DNA of 64,000 bases from an uncultured Eudoraea sp. Lineage in GTDB: Bacteria > Bacteroidota > Bacteroidia > Flavobacteriales > Flavobacteriaceae. The position numbers were made by a program, and so were the translations under genes. A model generated the notes under the pieces. It searched no databases. It was given only the letters and a program-made list of their open reading frames with translations, and was not told the DNA's origin. The DNA is taken from the NCBI RefSeq assembly GCF_947490415.1, contig NZ_CANLGX010000001.1, positions 806,001-870,000 of the forward strand, in the 5' to 3' direction. Shown here piece after piece: positions 39,282-49,083 of this stretch; the stretch's first letter is position 1, and each line of letters begins with the position of its first letter.

Positions 39282-39566
39282 AAGTAGTGTAGTTTGGGGG
39301 AACTACAGTTTTACCTTTTACTGGATTTGGGTTTTGGCAAACCGTATTGGGTGTTCGTTATTTTTTCGTTTTACATGCGCTGTTAAAGTTTTACTCGAAT
39401 TTACCAGTGTATTTAACAACAAATATGTCATTTAATTACCTGGATGGGAATTTAATGTTGTAGCACTAATTAAATATGTTGTGAAATGGGGTTATTGTAT
39501 GGTGAGGATCTTTTATAGGTGGTCATACCCTCAATTTTCCTACATTTGTGTTTCAAAATCGAATCC

Positions 39567-41261
39567 ATGAGTGAAACACCTAAATCACTTAATTTTATAG
39601 AACATATTATTGAAGAGGACCTGGCTAATGGGTTTCCTGCTAATGCATTAAGATTTCGGTTTCCGCCGGAACCAAATGGCTACCTGCACATTGGCCACGC
39701 AAGCTCTATTTGCCTTAATTTTGGCCTTGGCCTGCGCTATAATGCACCTGTAAACCTGAGGTTTGATGACACTAACCCCATAAAAGAAGAACAGGAGTAT
39801 GTAGACGCCATTAAGCGTGATGTAGAGTGGATGGGATTTGAATGGGACAGAGAATGTTATGCTTCAGATTATTTTCAACCCCTCTTTGATTGGGCGTTGG
39901 AACTTATAGAACAAGGAAAAGCCTATGTAGATAGCCAATCATCCGAAGAGATGGCCAAACAAAAAGGCACTCCAACAGAACCAGGGGTCAATAGCCCATA
40001 TAGAGACCGGTCTGTTGCGGAAAACATAGAACTTTTTAAAGGAATGAAAGAGGGTCTTTATGAGGAAGGAACCCATGTTCTCAGGGCTAAAATAGATATG
40101 TCATCGAGCAATATGTTAATGCGCGACCCGATTATGTATCGCATCCTGAAGCGCGCGCATCACAGAACAAATACCGATTGGTGTATTTATCCTATGTATG
40201 ACTGGACGCATGGAGAAAGTGATTATATAGAACAGGTTACTCACTCATTGTGTACTCTTGAGTTTGCTCCTCACAGGGAATTATATGATTGGTTTCTCGA
40301 TAACGTAGCTGATCCAAAGAAAATAAGACCTAAACAGCGTGAATTCGCCCGGAGAAACTTAAGTCACACGGTTGTAAGTAAGCGTAAATTACTACAATTG
40401 GTTGAAAAAGGACTTGTAAATGGTTGGGACGATCCAAGAATGCCTACGATATCCGGACTTAGGAGAAGAGGATTTACGCCGGAATCTATCCGGAATTTTG
40501 CTGAGACCATAGGAATAGCTAAGCGGGAAAATGTTGCGGATGTTTCACTCTTAGAATTTCACATTAGAGAGCATCTCAATAAAATTACACCCAGGGTGAT
40601 GGCTGTTTTGAATCCTTTGAAATTGGTAATAACCAATTATCCTGAAGGTGAAGAAGAATGGCTTCAGGCAGAAAATAACCCGGAAGATGAATCAGCCGGT
40701 TTTCGCCAGCTACCTTTTTCTAAAGAGTTATACATAGAACAGGAAGATTTTAGGGAAGAGGCTAACAGAAAATTTTTTAGATTAAAACTAGGCGGCGAGG
40801 TTCGTCTTAAGAATGCATATATCATTAAGGCAGAGAGTTGTACTAAGGATTCAGAGGGAAATATTTTGGAAGTTCAATGCACATATGATCCTAAAAGCAA
40901 GAGTGGTAGTGGAAGTGAGGAAAGTTTGCGAAAAGTTAAGGGCACCCTGCATTGGGTCTCTATTAAGCACGCTTTACCTGTTGAGGTAAGATTGTACGAT
41001 AGGCTCTTTACAGATGAAACACCCGATGGGCATAAGGATAAAGATTTTCTGGAATTTATTAACCCAAATTCGCTAGAGGTTATTACCGGTTATGTTGAAC
41101 CCAGTCTGAAAGAGGCAAATATTAACGATCGTTTTCAATTTCAGAGATTAGGATATTTTAATGTAGATGAAGATTCAACCCAAGAAAAAATGGTATTTAA
41201 CAGAACCGTAACTCTTCGTGATACATGGGCCAAAATAGAACATAAACCCTTGAATAAATAA
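39567..41261 (+). CDS. glnS: Glutamine--tRNA ligase
   Basis: RFPPEPNGYLHIGHASSICLNFG, LRFDDTNPIKEEQEYVDAI, VVSKRKLLQLVEKG. ATG at 39567 preferred over ORF start 39519. Confidence 0.95.
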   Translation: MSETPKSLNFIEHIIEEDLANGFPANALRFRFPPEPNGYLHIGHASSICLNFGLGLRYNAPVNLRFDDTNPIKEEQEYVDAIKRDVEWMGFEWDRECYASDYFQPLFDWALELIEQGKAYVDSQSSEEMAKQKGTPTEPGVNSPYRDRSVAENIELFKGMKEGLYEEGTHVLRAKIDMSSSNMLMRDPIMYRILKRAHHRTNTDWCIYPMYDWTHGESDYIEQVTHSLCTLEFAPHRELYDWFLDNVADPKKIRPKQREFARRNLSHTVVSKRKLLQLVEKGLVNGWDDPRMPTISGLRRRGFTPESIRNFAETIGIAKRENVADVSLLEFHIREHLNKITPRVMAVLNPLKLVITNYPEGEEEWLQAENNPEDESAGFRQLPFSKELYIEQEDFREEANRKFFRLKLGGEVRLKNAYIIKAESCTKDSEGNILEVQCTYDPKSKSGSGSEESLRKVKGTLHWVSIKHALPVEVRLYDRLFTDETPDGHKDKDFLEFINPNSLEVITGYVEPSLKEANINDRFQFQRLGYFNVDEDSTQEKMVFNRTVTLRDTWAKIEHKPLNK

Positions 41262-41520
41262 ACCTTATCTGTTTAAATATTACGATTGGTATTATTTATA
41301 CAAATCAATTAATATGGGGCTTGTTTAAGAGCTTCTCCACTTTGAGCCATACATTTGTAAAGCCCTAAGGTCAAATAAGCCAATAGAAGTCGCATATGGC
41401 TGTTTTAAAATTAATTAGCGTGAAAATTCCGGAATATTCAAGAATATAATATCAAAAGAAAACTCCTGCCTGAAGAATTCTGGCTGAAGTTTTAAAAAAC
41501 GCTCATTAGTTTTTCTTTCC

Positions 41521-42441
41521 TTATTTTTTAGGTTTTTGTTTTTTCATAGATTCACCTATCATATTACTTGCAGTAAATGAAGCCACCATATTATTCAGCA
41601 TATCACTGCCGGCCTGTGGTGAATTTGGAAGCAATATGAGATTGGTGTTGGTTTCTTCACCAATAGATTGAAGTGTGTCATAATGTTGGGTTACCACAAT
41701 AAGAGCTGAGGCCTCCTGAGAATTTATCCCCACTTTATTAAGTACTTCTACAGATTCTTCCAATCCTCTTGCGATTTCTCGTCTTTGATCTGCAATACCC
41801 TGGCCTTGCAGGCGCTTACTTTCTGCTTCTGCCTTGGCCTTTTCAACTATCAGGATTCGCGCTGCATCTCCTTCAAACTGTGCAGCTATCTTTTCACGTT
41901 CTGAAGCATTAATTCTGTTCATAGCCTCTTTTACCTGAGCATCCGGGTCAATATCGGTCACCAAAGTTTTTATAATATCGTATCCATAGTCTAACATGGC
42001 TTCCTGTAATTCAGATTTTACTGCTATAGCAATATCATCTTTCTTTACAAAGACATCGTCTAATTTCATTTTAGGAACCTCTGCCCTAACCACATCAAAG
42101 ACATAAGAAGTAATTTGATCGTGTGGATATTCTAACTTATAAAATGCCTCATAAACTTTTTCTTTAAGAACCACATATTGTACTGAAATTTTCAGTTTTA
42201 CAAATACGTCGTCCAGGGTTTTGGTTTCAACAATTACATCTAATTGCTGTATTTTAAGGCCCAGGCGAGCCGCGATACGATCTATCAACGGAATTTTCAT
42301 CTGTAATCCGGAATTTCTGATGCTGTGAAACCTTCCAAACCGCTCAACAATCACAGCAGTTTGTTGTTTGACAGTGAAAAATGAGGCCATAAGAATAAAA
42401 AGACCAATAAAAATAATAGGTATAAGAAGTAAATTGCCCAT
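41521..42441 (-). CDS. SPFH domain/Band 7 family protein (stomatin/paraslipin-like)
   Basis: N-terminal TM; VKQQTAVIVERFGRFHSIRNSGLQMKIPLIDRIA; ASEREKIAAQFEGDAARILIVEKAKAEAESKRLQGQGIADQRREIARG. Confidence 0.9.
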   Translation of the reverse strand: MGNLLLIPIIFIGLFILMASFFTVKQQTAVIVERFGRFHSIRNSGLQMKIPLIDRIAARLGLKIQQLDVIVETKTLDDVFVKLKISVQYVVLKEKVYEAFYKLEYPHDQITSYVFDVVRAEVPKMKLDDVFVKKDDIAIAVKSELQEAMLDYGYDIIKTLVTDIDPDAQVKEAMNRINASEREKIAAQFEGDAARILIVEKAKAEAESKRLQGQGIADQRREIARGLEESVEVLNKVGINSQEASALIVVTQHYDTLQSIGEETNTNLILLPNSPQAGSDMLNNMVASFTASNMIGESMKKQKPKK

Positions 42442-42517
42442 AGTGTATAAATTAAGTTAGTGAATACTATTTAAGAGATAGAGATGTAGAAGATATGTCG
42501 GAATTATAACCAATTTG

Positions 42518-44041
42518 TTACAATTTGGCCAACGCTGTTCTAATTCTATTTAGAGTTTCTTCCTTTCCAACCAAGGCCATGATATCAAATAAATGCGGAC
42601 CTTTTAAATCTCCTACCATAACTAATCTTAAAGGAGCCATAACCTGTCCGAATGTTAATTGCTCTTCCCCAATCCATTTTTTAATCATTTTTTCAAGCTC
42701 AGGAGAAGAAAAATCTTCTAAGGATTCCAAGGTTAAGGCAATCTTATTCAAAATAGAAGGGGTATTTTCTTTCCACTGTTTTTTAACCACCTTTTCGCTA
42801 TATGAATTTGGTGTCTGGAAAAAGTAGTTGCCCAGTTCCCAAAATTCTGACACAAAAGATGCGCGCTCTTTTATCAAAGAAATTACGCTGGTAATGTAGT
42901 TATCATTAGTAAAGAGACTGATATCAAATGCTTGTCCTTTATCTAATTTTTCGGTGAGTAAAGGTTTAAAGGAGTCTAGTAAGACTACATCATCTTGTTC
43001 TTGCAGATAATGATGATTATACCACTTGGTTTTTTCAGGATCAAATCTGGCGCCGGATTTGTGTACCCGACTTAGGTCGAAAGTTTTAATCAGCTCATCC
43101 AGGTTGAAAAGCTCCTGTTCCGTACCGGGGTTCCAACCCAATAGTGCGAGAAAATTCACCACTGCTTCCGGAAAGTAACCAGCCTCTTTGTAGCCTACAG
43201 AATCCCCCCATGAAAGTGGAAATATTGGAAACCCACCTTTTTCCCCATCGCGTTTACTCAATTTACCTTTTCCTTCAGGTTTCATAATTAATGGAAGATG
43301 GGCAAATTTAGGGGCATGCCATCCAAAAGCATCATATAATTGTGTATGAAGGGCCAATGAAGGTAACCATTCTTCACCGCGAATGACGTGACTTATCTCC
43401 ATAAGATGATCGTCTACAATATTGGCCAGATGATAAGTGGGCATTCCATCACTTTTATATAAAACCTTATCATCTAATATGTTGGTGTCAATTTGTATAT
43501 CACCCCTAATAATATCCTTTAGATGCAATACTTCATCCTCTGGGGTATAAAAGCGGATAACATAATTTTGTTGATTGGCCAACCTGTTTTGAAGTTCTTC
43601 CGGCGTGAGTGATAGCGAATTATCTAGTTTTAAACGATTATGCCAATTATATATAAACGTCTTACCCTTCCTTTCATGGTCCTTCCGGTGAGCATCAAGA
43701 CTTTCAGCGGAGTCAAAAGCGTAATAAGCCTTTCCGCTCTCAATGAGCAGATCTGCATATTTCTTGTAAAGTAATTTTCGCTCGCTTTGTCTGTATGGGC
43801 CATAACCTGATTCTTTTTCCGGACCTTCATCAAAAGGAATGCCGCACCAGTTTAAGGCATCAATGATATACTTCTCTGCCCCTTCCACATACCTATTTTG
43901 ATCTGTGTCTTCTATTCTGAGAATGAAATCGCCATTGTTTTGTTTAGCGAAGAGATAATTATAAAGGGCAGTTCTAACCCCACCTATATGTAGTGGCCCT
44001 GTTGGACTTGGCGCAAACCGAACACGAACTTTTTGAGTCAT
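42518..44041 (-). CDS. gltX: Glutamate--tRNA ligase
   Basis: VRFAPSPTGPLHIGGVRTALYNYLFA, LRIEDTDQNR, GKLSKRDG (KMSKS-type). Confidence 0.95.
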   Translation of the reverse strand: MTQKVRVRFAPSPTGPLHIGGVRTALYNYLFAKQNNGDFILRIEDTDQNRYVEGAEKYIIDALNWCGIPFDEGPEKESGYGPYRQSERKLLYKKYADLLIESGKAYYAFDSAESLDAHRKDHERKGKTFIYNWHNRLKLDNSLSLTPEELQNRLANQQNYVIRFYTPEDEVLHLKDIIRGDIQIDTNILDDKVLYKSDGMPTYHLANIVDDHLMEISHVIRGEEWLPSLALHTQLYDAFGWHAPKFAHLPLIMKPEGKGKLSKRDGEKGGFPIFPLSWGDSVGYKEAGYFPEAVVNFLALLGWNPGTEQELFNLDELIKTFDLSRVHKSGARFDPEKTKWYNHHYLQEQDDVVLLDSFKPLLTEKLDKGQAFDISLFTNDNYITSVISLIKERASFVSEFWELGNYFFQTPNSYSEKVVKKQWKENTPSILNKIALTLESLEDFSSPELEKMIKKWIGEEQLTFGQVMAPLRLVMVGDLKGPHLFDIMALVGKEETLNRIRTALAKL

Positions 44042-44094
44042 TTAAACAAAGTTAGGCGACAAAGATAGTTGTAAAAAAAGCACAATAAAATAAA

Positions 44095-45144
44095 TTATAA
44101 ACTTGCTGCTTTCATTTCATCAGGTATTCTTGGATTCATTACTCTAAACCATAGCGGAGGCAGAAAGGAAAGGACCATTGAAGTGGGGTAACCAAAGGGC
44201 ATCTGTGGTGAACTATCATGATAATCCAAAATCTGGTATTTTTTGGATGACTTAAAGTGGTGGTCACTATGTCTCGTCAATTCATATAAAATGATGCGAC
44301 CCATTACATGATTACTGTTCCAGGAATGAACTTCGCGAACTCGCTCATAGCGGCCTGAGGGTAGTTTTTTTCTGATCAATCCATAATGTTCTATATAATT
44401 AACAGTTTCAAGGAGTAAAAAACCGACTAATGCCGCCAGGATGGCATATATTAAAACTGAATAACCAAAAACGAAGTAGATAAAACCTAAGTAAATCAAC
44501 TGAATTATGGTATACCACAGCATATCATTATATACGGAGAACATACCCCTGTTATGGGATCTCAGCAGTTTTCTCATAATAACCCAGGCATTTATGTATT
44601 GCCGTGAAACAGAAGTTATCCAAAAAGAATATACCGATTGGTTATATTTTGCAGTAGCGGGATCTTCTTTTGTGGCCGCATGAACATGATGCCCAAAATT
44701 ATGTTCAATGTAGAAATGCATGTATAAAGACGGAAGAAGTAAAAGCTTACCCAAAAAACGCTCATAAGTGTTTGCGCGGTGCCCTAATTCATGCGCTACA
44801 TTAATACCATTGGTTCCCAATACAATGCCCGTAGATATTATTATTCCCAGTAATTCATGGTTGTCATATGAACTGCTGGCAAGTATATTTAAGGAATAGT
44901 AAAGGAGCCCAAAAACAAGGGGAATATTTAAATATAGTAACCAGTCAAAAAGTTTATTTTTTAGACTGGCTTCTCTTTCCTTTCCTTCAAGGTTTGTGGC
45001 ATTTATGGGGAGCAACAACTCCATAGCCGGGATCAGCAAAAACGCGTATACTGGCGTAATAAAACTCCAATATCCCTTAAAGTAAATTCCAATAAAGGCT
45101 GAGATTGGTATAGTAAATGCGGCAAGGTACTTTAAATCTTTCAT
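44095..45144 (-). CDS. alkB: Alkane 1-monooxygenase (AlkB-type membrane di-iron hydroxylase)
   Basis: Histidine boxes HELGHR, EHNFGHHVH, RHSDHHF plus NYIEHYGLIRKKL; multiple TM helices. Confidence 0.88.
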   Translation of the reverse strand: MKDLKYLAAFTIPISAFIGIYFKGYWSFITPVYAFLLIPAMELLLPINATNLEGKEREASLKNKLFDWLLYLNIPLVFGLLYYSLNILASSSYDNHELLGIIISTGIVLGTNGINVAHELGHRANTYERFLGKLLLLPSLYMHFYIEHNFGHHVHAATKEDPATAKYNQSVYSFWITSVSRQYINAWVIMRKLLRSHNRGMFSVYNDMLWYTIIQLIYLGFIYFVFGYSVLIYAILAALVGFLLLETVNYIEHYGLIRKKLPSGRYERVREVHSWNSNHVMGRIILYELTRHSDHHFKSSKKYQILDYHDSSPQMPFGYPTSMVLSFLPPLWFRVMNPRIPDEMKAASL

Positions 45145-45217
45145 TCACTACTTTTTAACAAATATTTGAGGCAAAAATCTAGTTTAACAGGTATCTTGGT
45201 ATTAAATATAGCAGAAT

Positions 45218-48200
45218 TTGAGCAGTTATGACAACATATTAGATAAACTGAATCAGTTTAGTCGTAAGTATTATACGAAAATGTTGATAAAAGGAGGGCT
45301 ACTTTTTTTAGCTTTTGGGGTGCTGTATTTTCTGTTAATACTTGGTATTGAATACTTGTTCTGGCTTAATTCAGAAGGACGTTTTATATTGTTATTACTG
45401 TTTTTGGCAGTTGAGGCATTCTTAATCTATTATTATATAGCAATTCCCATTTTCTATATATTAAAATTTAAAAAGGGAATAAGTAATAAAGAAGCTTCAT
45501 TATTAATCGGGAAACACTTTGGGGAAGTAGGAGATAAATTATACAATCTACTTGATTTAGCAGAGGACAATGACAGGTCTGAACTTTTATTGGCGAGTAT
45601 CCAACAGCGTTCAGACAATTTAACAATGGTGCCTTTTACCAGAGCAGTAAACTTCAAGGATAGTTATAAGTACTTAAAATATGCAACGATTCCTGTTTTA
45701 TCAATATTGGTGCTATGGATTTCAGGAAATATGGATTCTTTTTTTGGTTCTTATGAGCGAGTTATAAATTATGATACGGCTTACGAACCACCAGCTCCTT
45801 TTGTTTTCAGACTAATATCCGGTGATTTACAGGTTTTGGAGGACAGCAGTTTTACAGTTCAGGTAGCAACAGAAGGGAAAGTTAAGCCAACGGATGTCTA
45901 TATAGTTGTAAATGGGAAGGAAATCTTGCTTCAAAAGGCTAATGGTTTCTATGAGTATACTTTTAGCGCTCCTTTACTTACGACAGAATTCTTCTTTAAA
46001 GCCAATGAGGTTAGTTCAAGGGTTTATGAATTGAAATCATTGAAAACACCATCAATACAATTATTTGAGATTACTTTAGATTATCCGCCATATACTAAAA
46101 TGCCCCCGGACATCCTTAAAAGTACCGGAAATGCAACTTTCCCGGAAGGAACAAAAGTAAGCTGGAAACTTGAAGGACTTAATACGGAAGAAATAGTCTT
46201 AAGCAGCAAAGACACTACGATTACATTAAATAATAATCAAAATGTATTTACACTTAGCAAGACAATTTATAATGAGTTTTATTACGCCCTAGCTACATCA
46301 AACAGGAATGTGGCAAACTATGAAAAACTCGATTATCATTTTCGCGTTGTTAAGGATGCTTATCCCTCTATTAATGCGAAGATGGTTACAGACTCTATAA
46401 ACCCTAATATGGTCTATTTCATTGGAGAAGCTTCTGATGATTATGAGTTGAAATCAATTAAGCTAATTTGCTATCCGGATAACAATATAGAAGATAGACA
46501 AACGATAAGTTTAGGAACACCAAATGCAAATTATAATCAGTTTTATTACACTTTTCCCACAGGTTTAAATCTGGAAGAGGGACGGACTTATTCATACTAT
46601 TTTGAGGCGGTAGATAATGACGCAATTCACAATGGAAAGGCGTCTAAATCACAATTATTTACGACTGCAATATTGGATAGTAATGAGTTGAATAACAAAG
46701 AATTAGAAGCGCAACAAGCTTTAATTAAGGGTATTGATAATACGCTTGAAAAGTTTAAAAAACAAGAAGAAGCGCTGAAGGAAATTAACAGGGAGCAAAA
46801 GGAAAAGAATAGCTTGAATTTTAACGATCAGATGCAAGTAAAAGACTTCTTAAAAAAGCAACAGGATCAGGAGCAGTTGATGCAAAAATTCAGCAAGCAA
46901 TTAAAGGATAATCTTGAAGCTTCAGACAAGGAAGATAAATTAAGTAAAATGCTAATGGAACGCCTGGAACGCCAGGAAATAGAGGCAAAAAAGAACGAAA
47001 AACTGCTGGAAGAACTCAATAAGGTAGCCGACAAAATAGACAAGAAGGAATTGTCAAAGCGACTTGAGGAACTAGGTAAGAGTCAACAAAATAGCAAAAG
47101 AAATTTAGAACAACTGCTTGAATTAACTAAGCGGTATTATGTTACAGAAAAGGCAGCACAATTAGCAAAGGATTTAGAAAAATTAGCCGAAAAACAGAAG
47201 GAATTATCCGAAACAGAAATGGATAAGATTAGTCCTGATTTGCAAGAGGAAATGAATAAACAGTTCGAGAAACTAGCCAGGGAACTGGAGGAACTTAAAA
47301 AAGACAATAAGAATCTTAAAAAGCCCATTGATTTAAAGATTGATAAGAATAAGGAAGAGGGAATCAAAGGTGATCAAAAGGAGGCCCTGGAAGAATTGAA
47401 TAAACAAAAAGGGGAGGAACAATCTGCTAATGAAAGTGATCAGGAGAGATCTGCCAATAAAGTAAAACAAAAACAAAAAGCCGCATCTCAGAAGATGCAG
47501 GAAATGAGCGAAGAGTTGAGCGCATCAGGCTCTATGAGCGGAGAATCGAATATTACTGAAGACGCCGAAATGTTGCGTCAGATTTTAGATAATTTAGTTA
47601 CTTTTTCTTTTAAACAGGAGAACTTATTTGATCAGTTGGAAAGCACAGATTTTGATATGACAAATTATTCGGGTACTGTAAGAAAACAAAAGGAATTGCG
47701 AAATTTGTTTGAACATATAGATGATAGTTTGTTTGCCTTATCCTTAAGAAGAGCCGAACTATCCGAGTTTGTAAATGAACAAATAACCGAAGTCTATTAT
47801 AATATAGATAAGTCATTAGAGAGCATAGCGGATAATAAAATATATCAAGGCGCTGCATATGAGCAATATGTTTTGAATGCTTCAAATAGCCTGGCTGATT
47901 TTTTGGCAAACCTCCTTGATAATATGCAGCAAAGTATGAAACCGGGATCTGGATCGGGGAACCCAAATGATGGGTTTCAGCTTCCGGATATAATTAAGGG
48001 ACAGGGTGAACTTAAGGATAAAATGGGTCAGATGGGTGAAATGGGAAAAGAGGGCGGTGAAGGCAAAGAAGGAAAGGGTGAAAAGCCTGGTCAAAAAGGA
48101 CAAGGAGGGGAGGAAGGTAGTAAGGGTAATAATGAAAATGGTGATACTAAGCAAAACGGGGATGCTAAACCTGGCGAGGGAAATAAAGGGGATGAAGGAA

Positions 48201-48664
48201 AGGATGGGAAGACTGGCGCTGGCGGTGAAGGAGGCATAAGTGAAGAAGAAATGAAAGAAATTTATGAAATCTATAAGGAACAGGAATATTTAAAACAGCA
48301 ACTGGAAAGACAATTACAAGACATGTTAAATGCTGGGGATAAAGGGCTGGCTCAAAAACTCGTCAAACAAATGGAGGATTTTCAAAATGATCTTTTGGAA
48401 AATGGAATAACCCAAAGAACAATGGACAGGATGAATTTCATTGAGCATCAATTGTTAAAACTGGAAAATGCGGCCCTGAAACAGGGTAGAAAGGAAGAAA
48501 GAGAGAGTAAAACGAATACCAAACAATTTCAAAATCCGGTTTTAACCAGGCCGGCTGTTCTGGAGAATTATAAAAATGAAATTGAGATTTTAAACAGGCA
48601 AGCCTTACCTTTGCGGCAAAATTATCAGGAAAGGGTTAGAAGTTATTTTAGAAAGGATGATTAA
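45218..48664 (+). CDS. DUF4175 family large membrane-anchored coiled-coil protein with Gly/Lys/Glu-rich segment
   Basis: N-terminal TMs (LIKGGLLFLAFGVLYFLLIL), long Glu/Lys/Gln coiled coil, low-complexity GEGKEGKGEKPGQKGQGGEEG; TTG start. Confidence 0.7.
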   Translation: MSSYDNILDKLNQFSRKYYTKMLIKGGLLFLAFGVLYFLLILGIEYLFWLNSEGRFILLLLFLAVEAFLIYYYIAIPIFYILKFKKGISNKEASLLIGKHFGEVGDKLYNLLDLAEDNDRSELLLASIQQRSDNLTMVPFTRAVNFKDSYKYLKYATIPVLSILVLWISGNMDSFFGSYERVINYDTAYEPPAPFVFRLISGDLQVLEDSSFTVQVATEGKVKPTDVYIVVNGKEILLQKANGFYEYTFSAPLLTTEFFFKANEVSSRVYELKSLKTPSIQLFEITLDYPPYTKMPPDILKSTGNATFPEGTKVSWKLEGLNTEEIVLSSKDTTITLNNNQNVFTLSKTIYNEFYYALATSNRNVANYEKLDYHFRVVKDAYPSINAKMVTDSINPNMVYFIGEASDDYELKSIKLICYPDNNIEDRQTISLGTPNANYNQFYYTFPTGLNLEEGRTYSYYFEAVDNDAIHNGKASKSQLFTTAILDSNELNNKELEAQQALIKGIDNTLEKFKKQEEALKEINREQKEKNSLNFNDQMQVKDFLKKQQDQEQLMQKFSKQLKDNLEASDKEDKLSKMLMERLERQEIEAKKNEKLLEELNKVADKIDKKELSKRLEELGKSQQNSKRNLEQLLELTKRYYVTEKAAQLAKDLEKLAEKQKELSETEMDKISPDLQEEMNKQFEKLARELEELKKDNKNLKKPIDLKIDKNKEEGIKGDQKEALEELNKQKGEEQSANESDQERSANKVKQKQKAASQKMQEMSEELSASGSMSGESNITEDAEMLRQILDNLVTFSFKQENLFDQLESTDFDMTNYSGTVRKQKELRNLFEHIDDSLFALSLRRAELSEFVNEQITEVYYNIDKSLESIADNKIYQGAAYEQYVLNASNSLADFLANLLDNMQQSMKPGSGSGNPNDGFQLPDIIKGQGELKDKMGQMGEMGKEGGEGKEGKGEKPGQKGQGGEEGSKGNNENGDTKQNGDAKPGEGNKGDEGKDGKTGAGGEGGISEEEMKEIYEIYKEQEYLKQQLERQLQDMLNAGDKGLAQKLVKQMEDFQNDLLENGITQRTMDRMNFIEHQLLKLENAALKQGRKEERESKTNTKQFQNPVLTRPAVLENYKNEIEILNRQALPLRQNYQERVRSYFRKDD

Positions 48665-49076
48665 CTATCACTATGAAGGAAAATTTCATCTAGAGGACAG
48701 CAATAAATATACCAGTTGGATTAAAAATATTTTAGAAAGCGAAAACGCTCAATTAGGTGAATTAAGCTATATCTTTTGTACAGACGAATATTTGATTGAA
48801 TTAAATCAAAAGTATTTGAAGCACAATTCATATACTGACATTATTACGTTCGACTATTCTGAAAAGGATATTATATCAGGCGAGATCTATATTTCGGTAG
48901 ATCGTGTTAGGGAAAACGCACTGCATTTTAATGAAGAATTTAATAAGGAATTACAACGTGTAATGGCCCATGGAGTTTTACATCTGTTGGGTTATAAAGA
49001 TAAGACGGAGAAGGAAAGAGAAAAAATGAGGACTAAGGAAAATGAAAAAATCAAAATGTTCCACGTGAAACAATAA
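48657..49076 (+). CDS. ybeY: rRNA maturation RNase YbeY
   Basis: NSYTDIITFDY and HGVLHLLGYKD zinc motif; C-terminal MFHVKQ encoded by a parS-like site. Confidence 0.9.
   Translation: MINYHYEGKFHLEDSNKYTSWIKNILESENAQLGELSYIFCTDEYLIELNQKYLKHNSYTDIITFDYSEKDIISGEIYISVDRVRENALHFNEEFNKELQRVMAHGVLHLLGYKDKTEKEREKMRTKENEKIKMFHVKQ
49057..49072. promoter_or_regulatory. parS-like centromere site (ParB binding)
   Basis: TGTTCCACGTGAAACA, a 16-bp near-palindrome matching the canonical chromosomal parS form; inside the 3' end of ybeY. Confidence 0.8.
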
Positions 49077-49083
49077 GTGAATA

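Noticed and set aside
47137-48154. Minus-strand ORFs antisense to DUF4175 (e.g. 47137..47367, 47610..47966, 47882..48154)
   Set aside because: Products of A/G-rich coiled-coil codons read in reverse (Leu/Ser/Phe-rich); no independent support.
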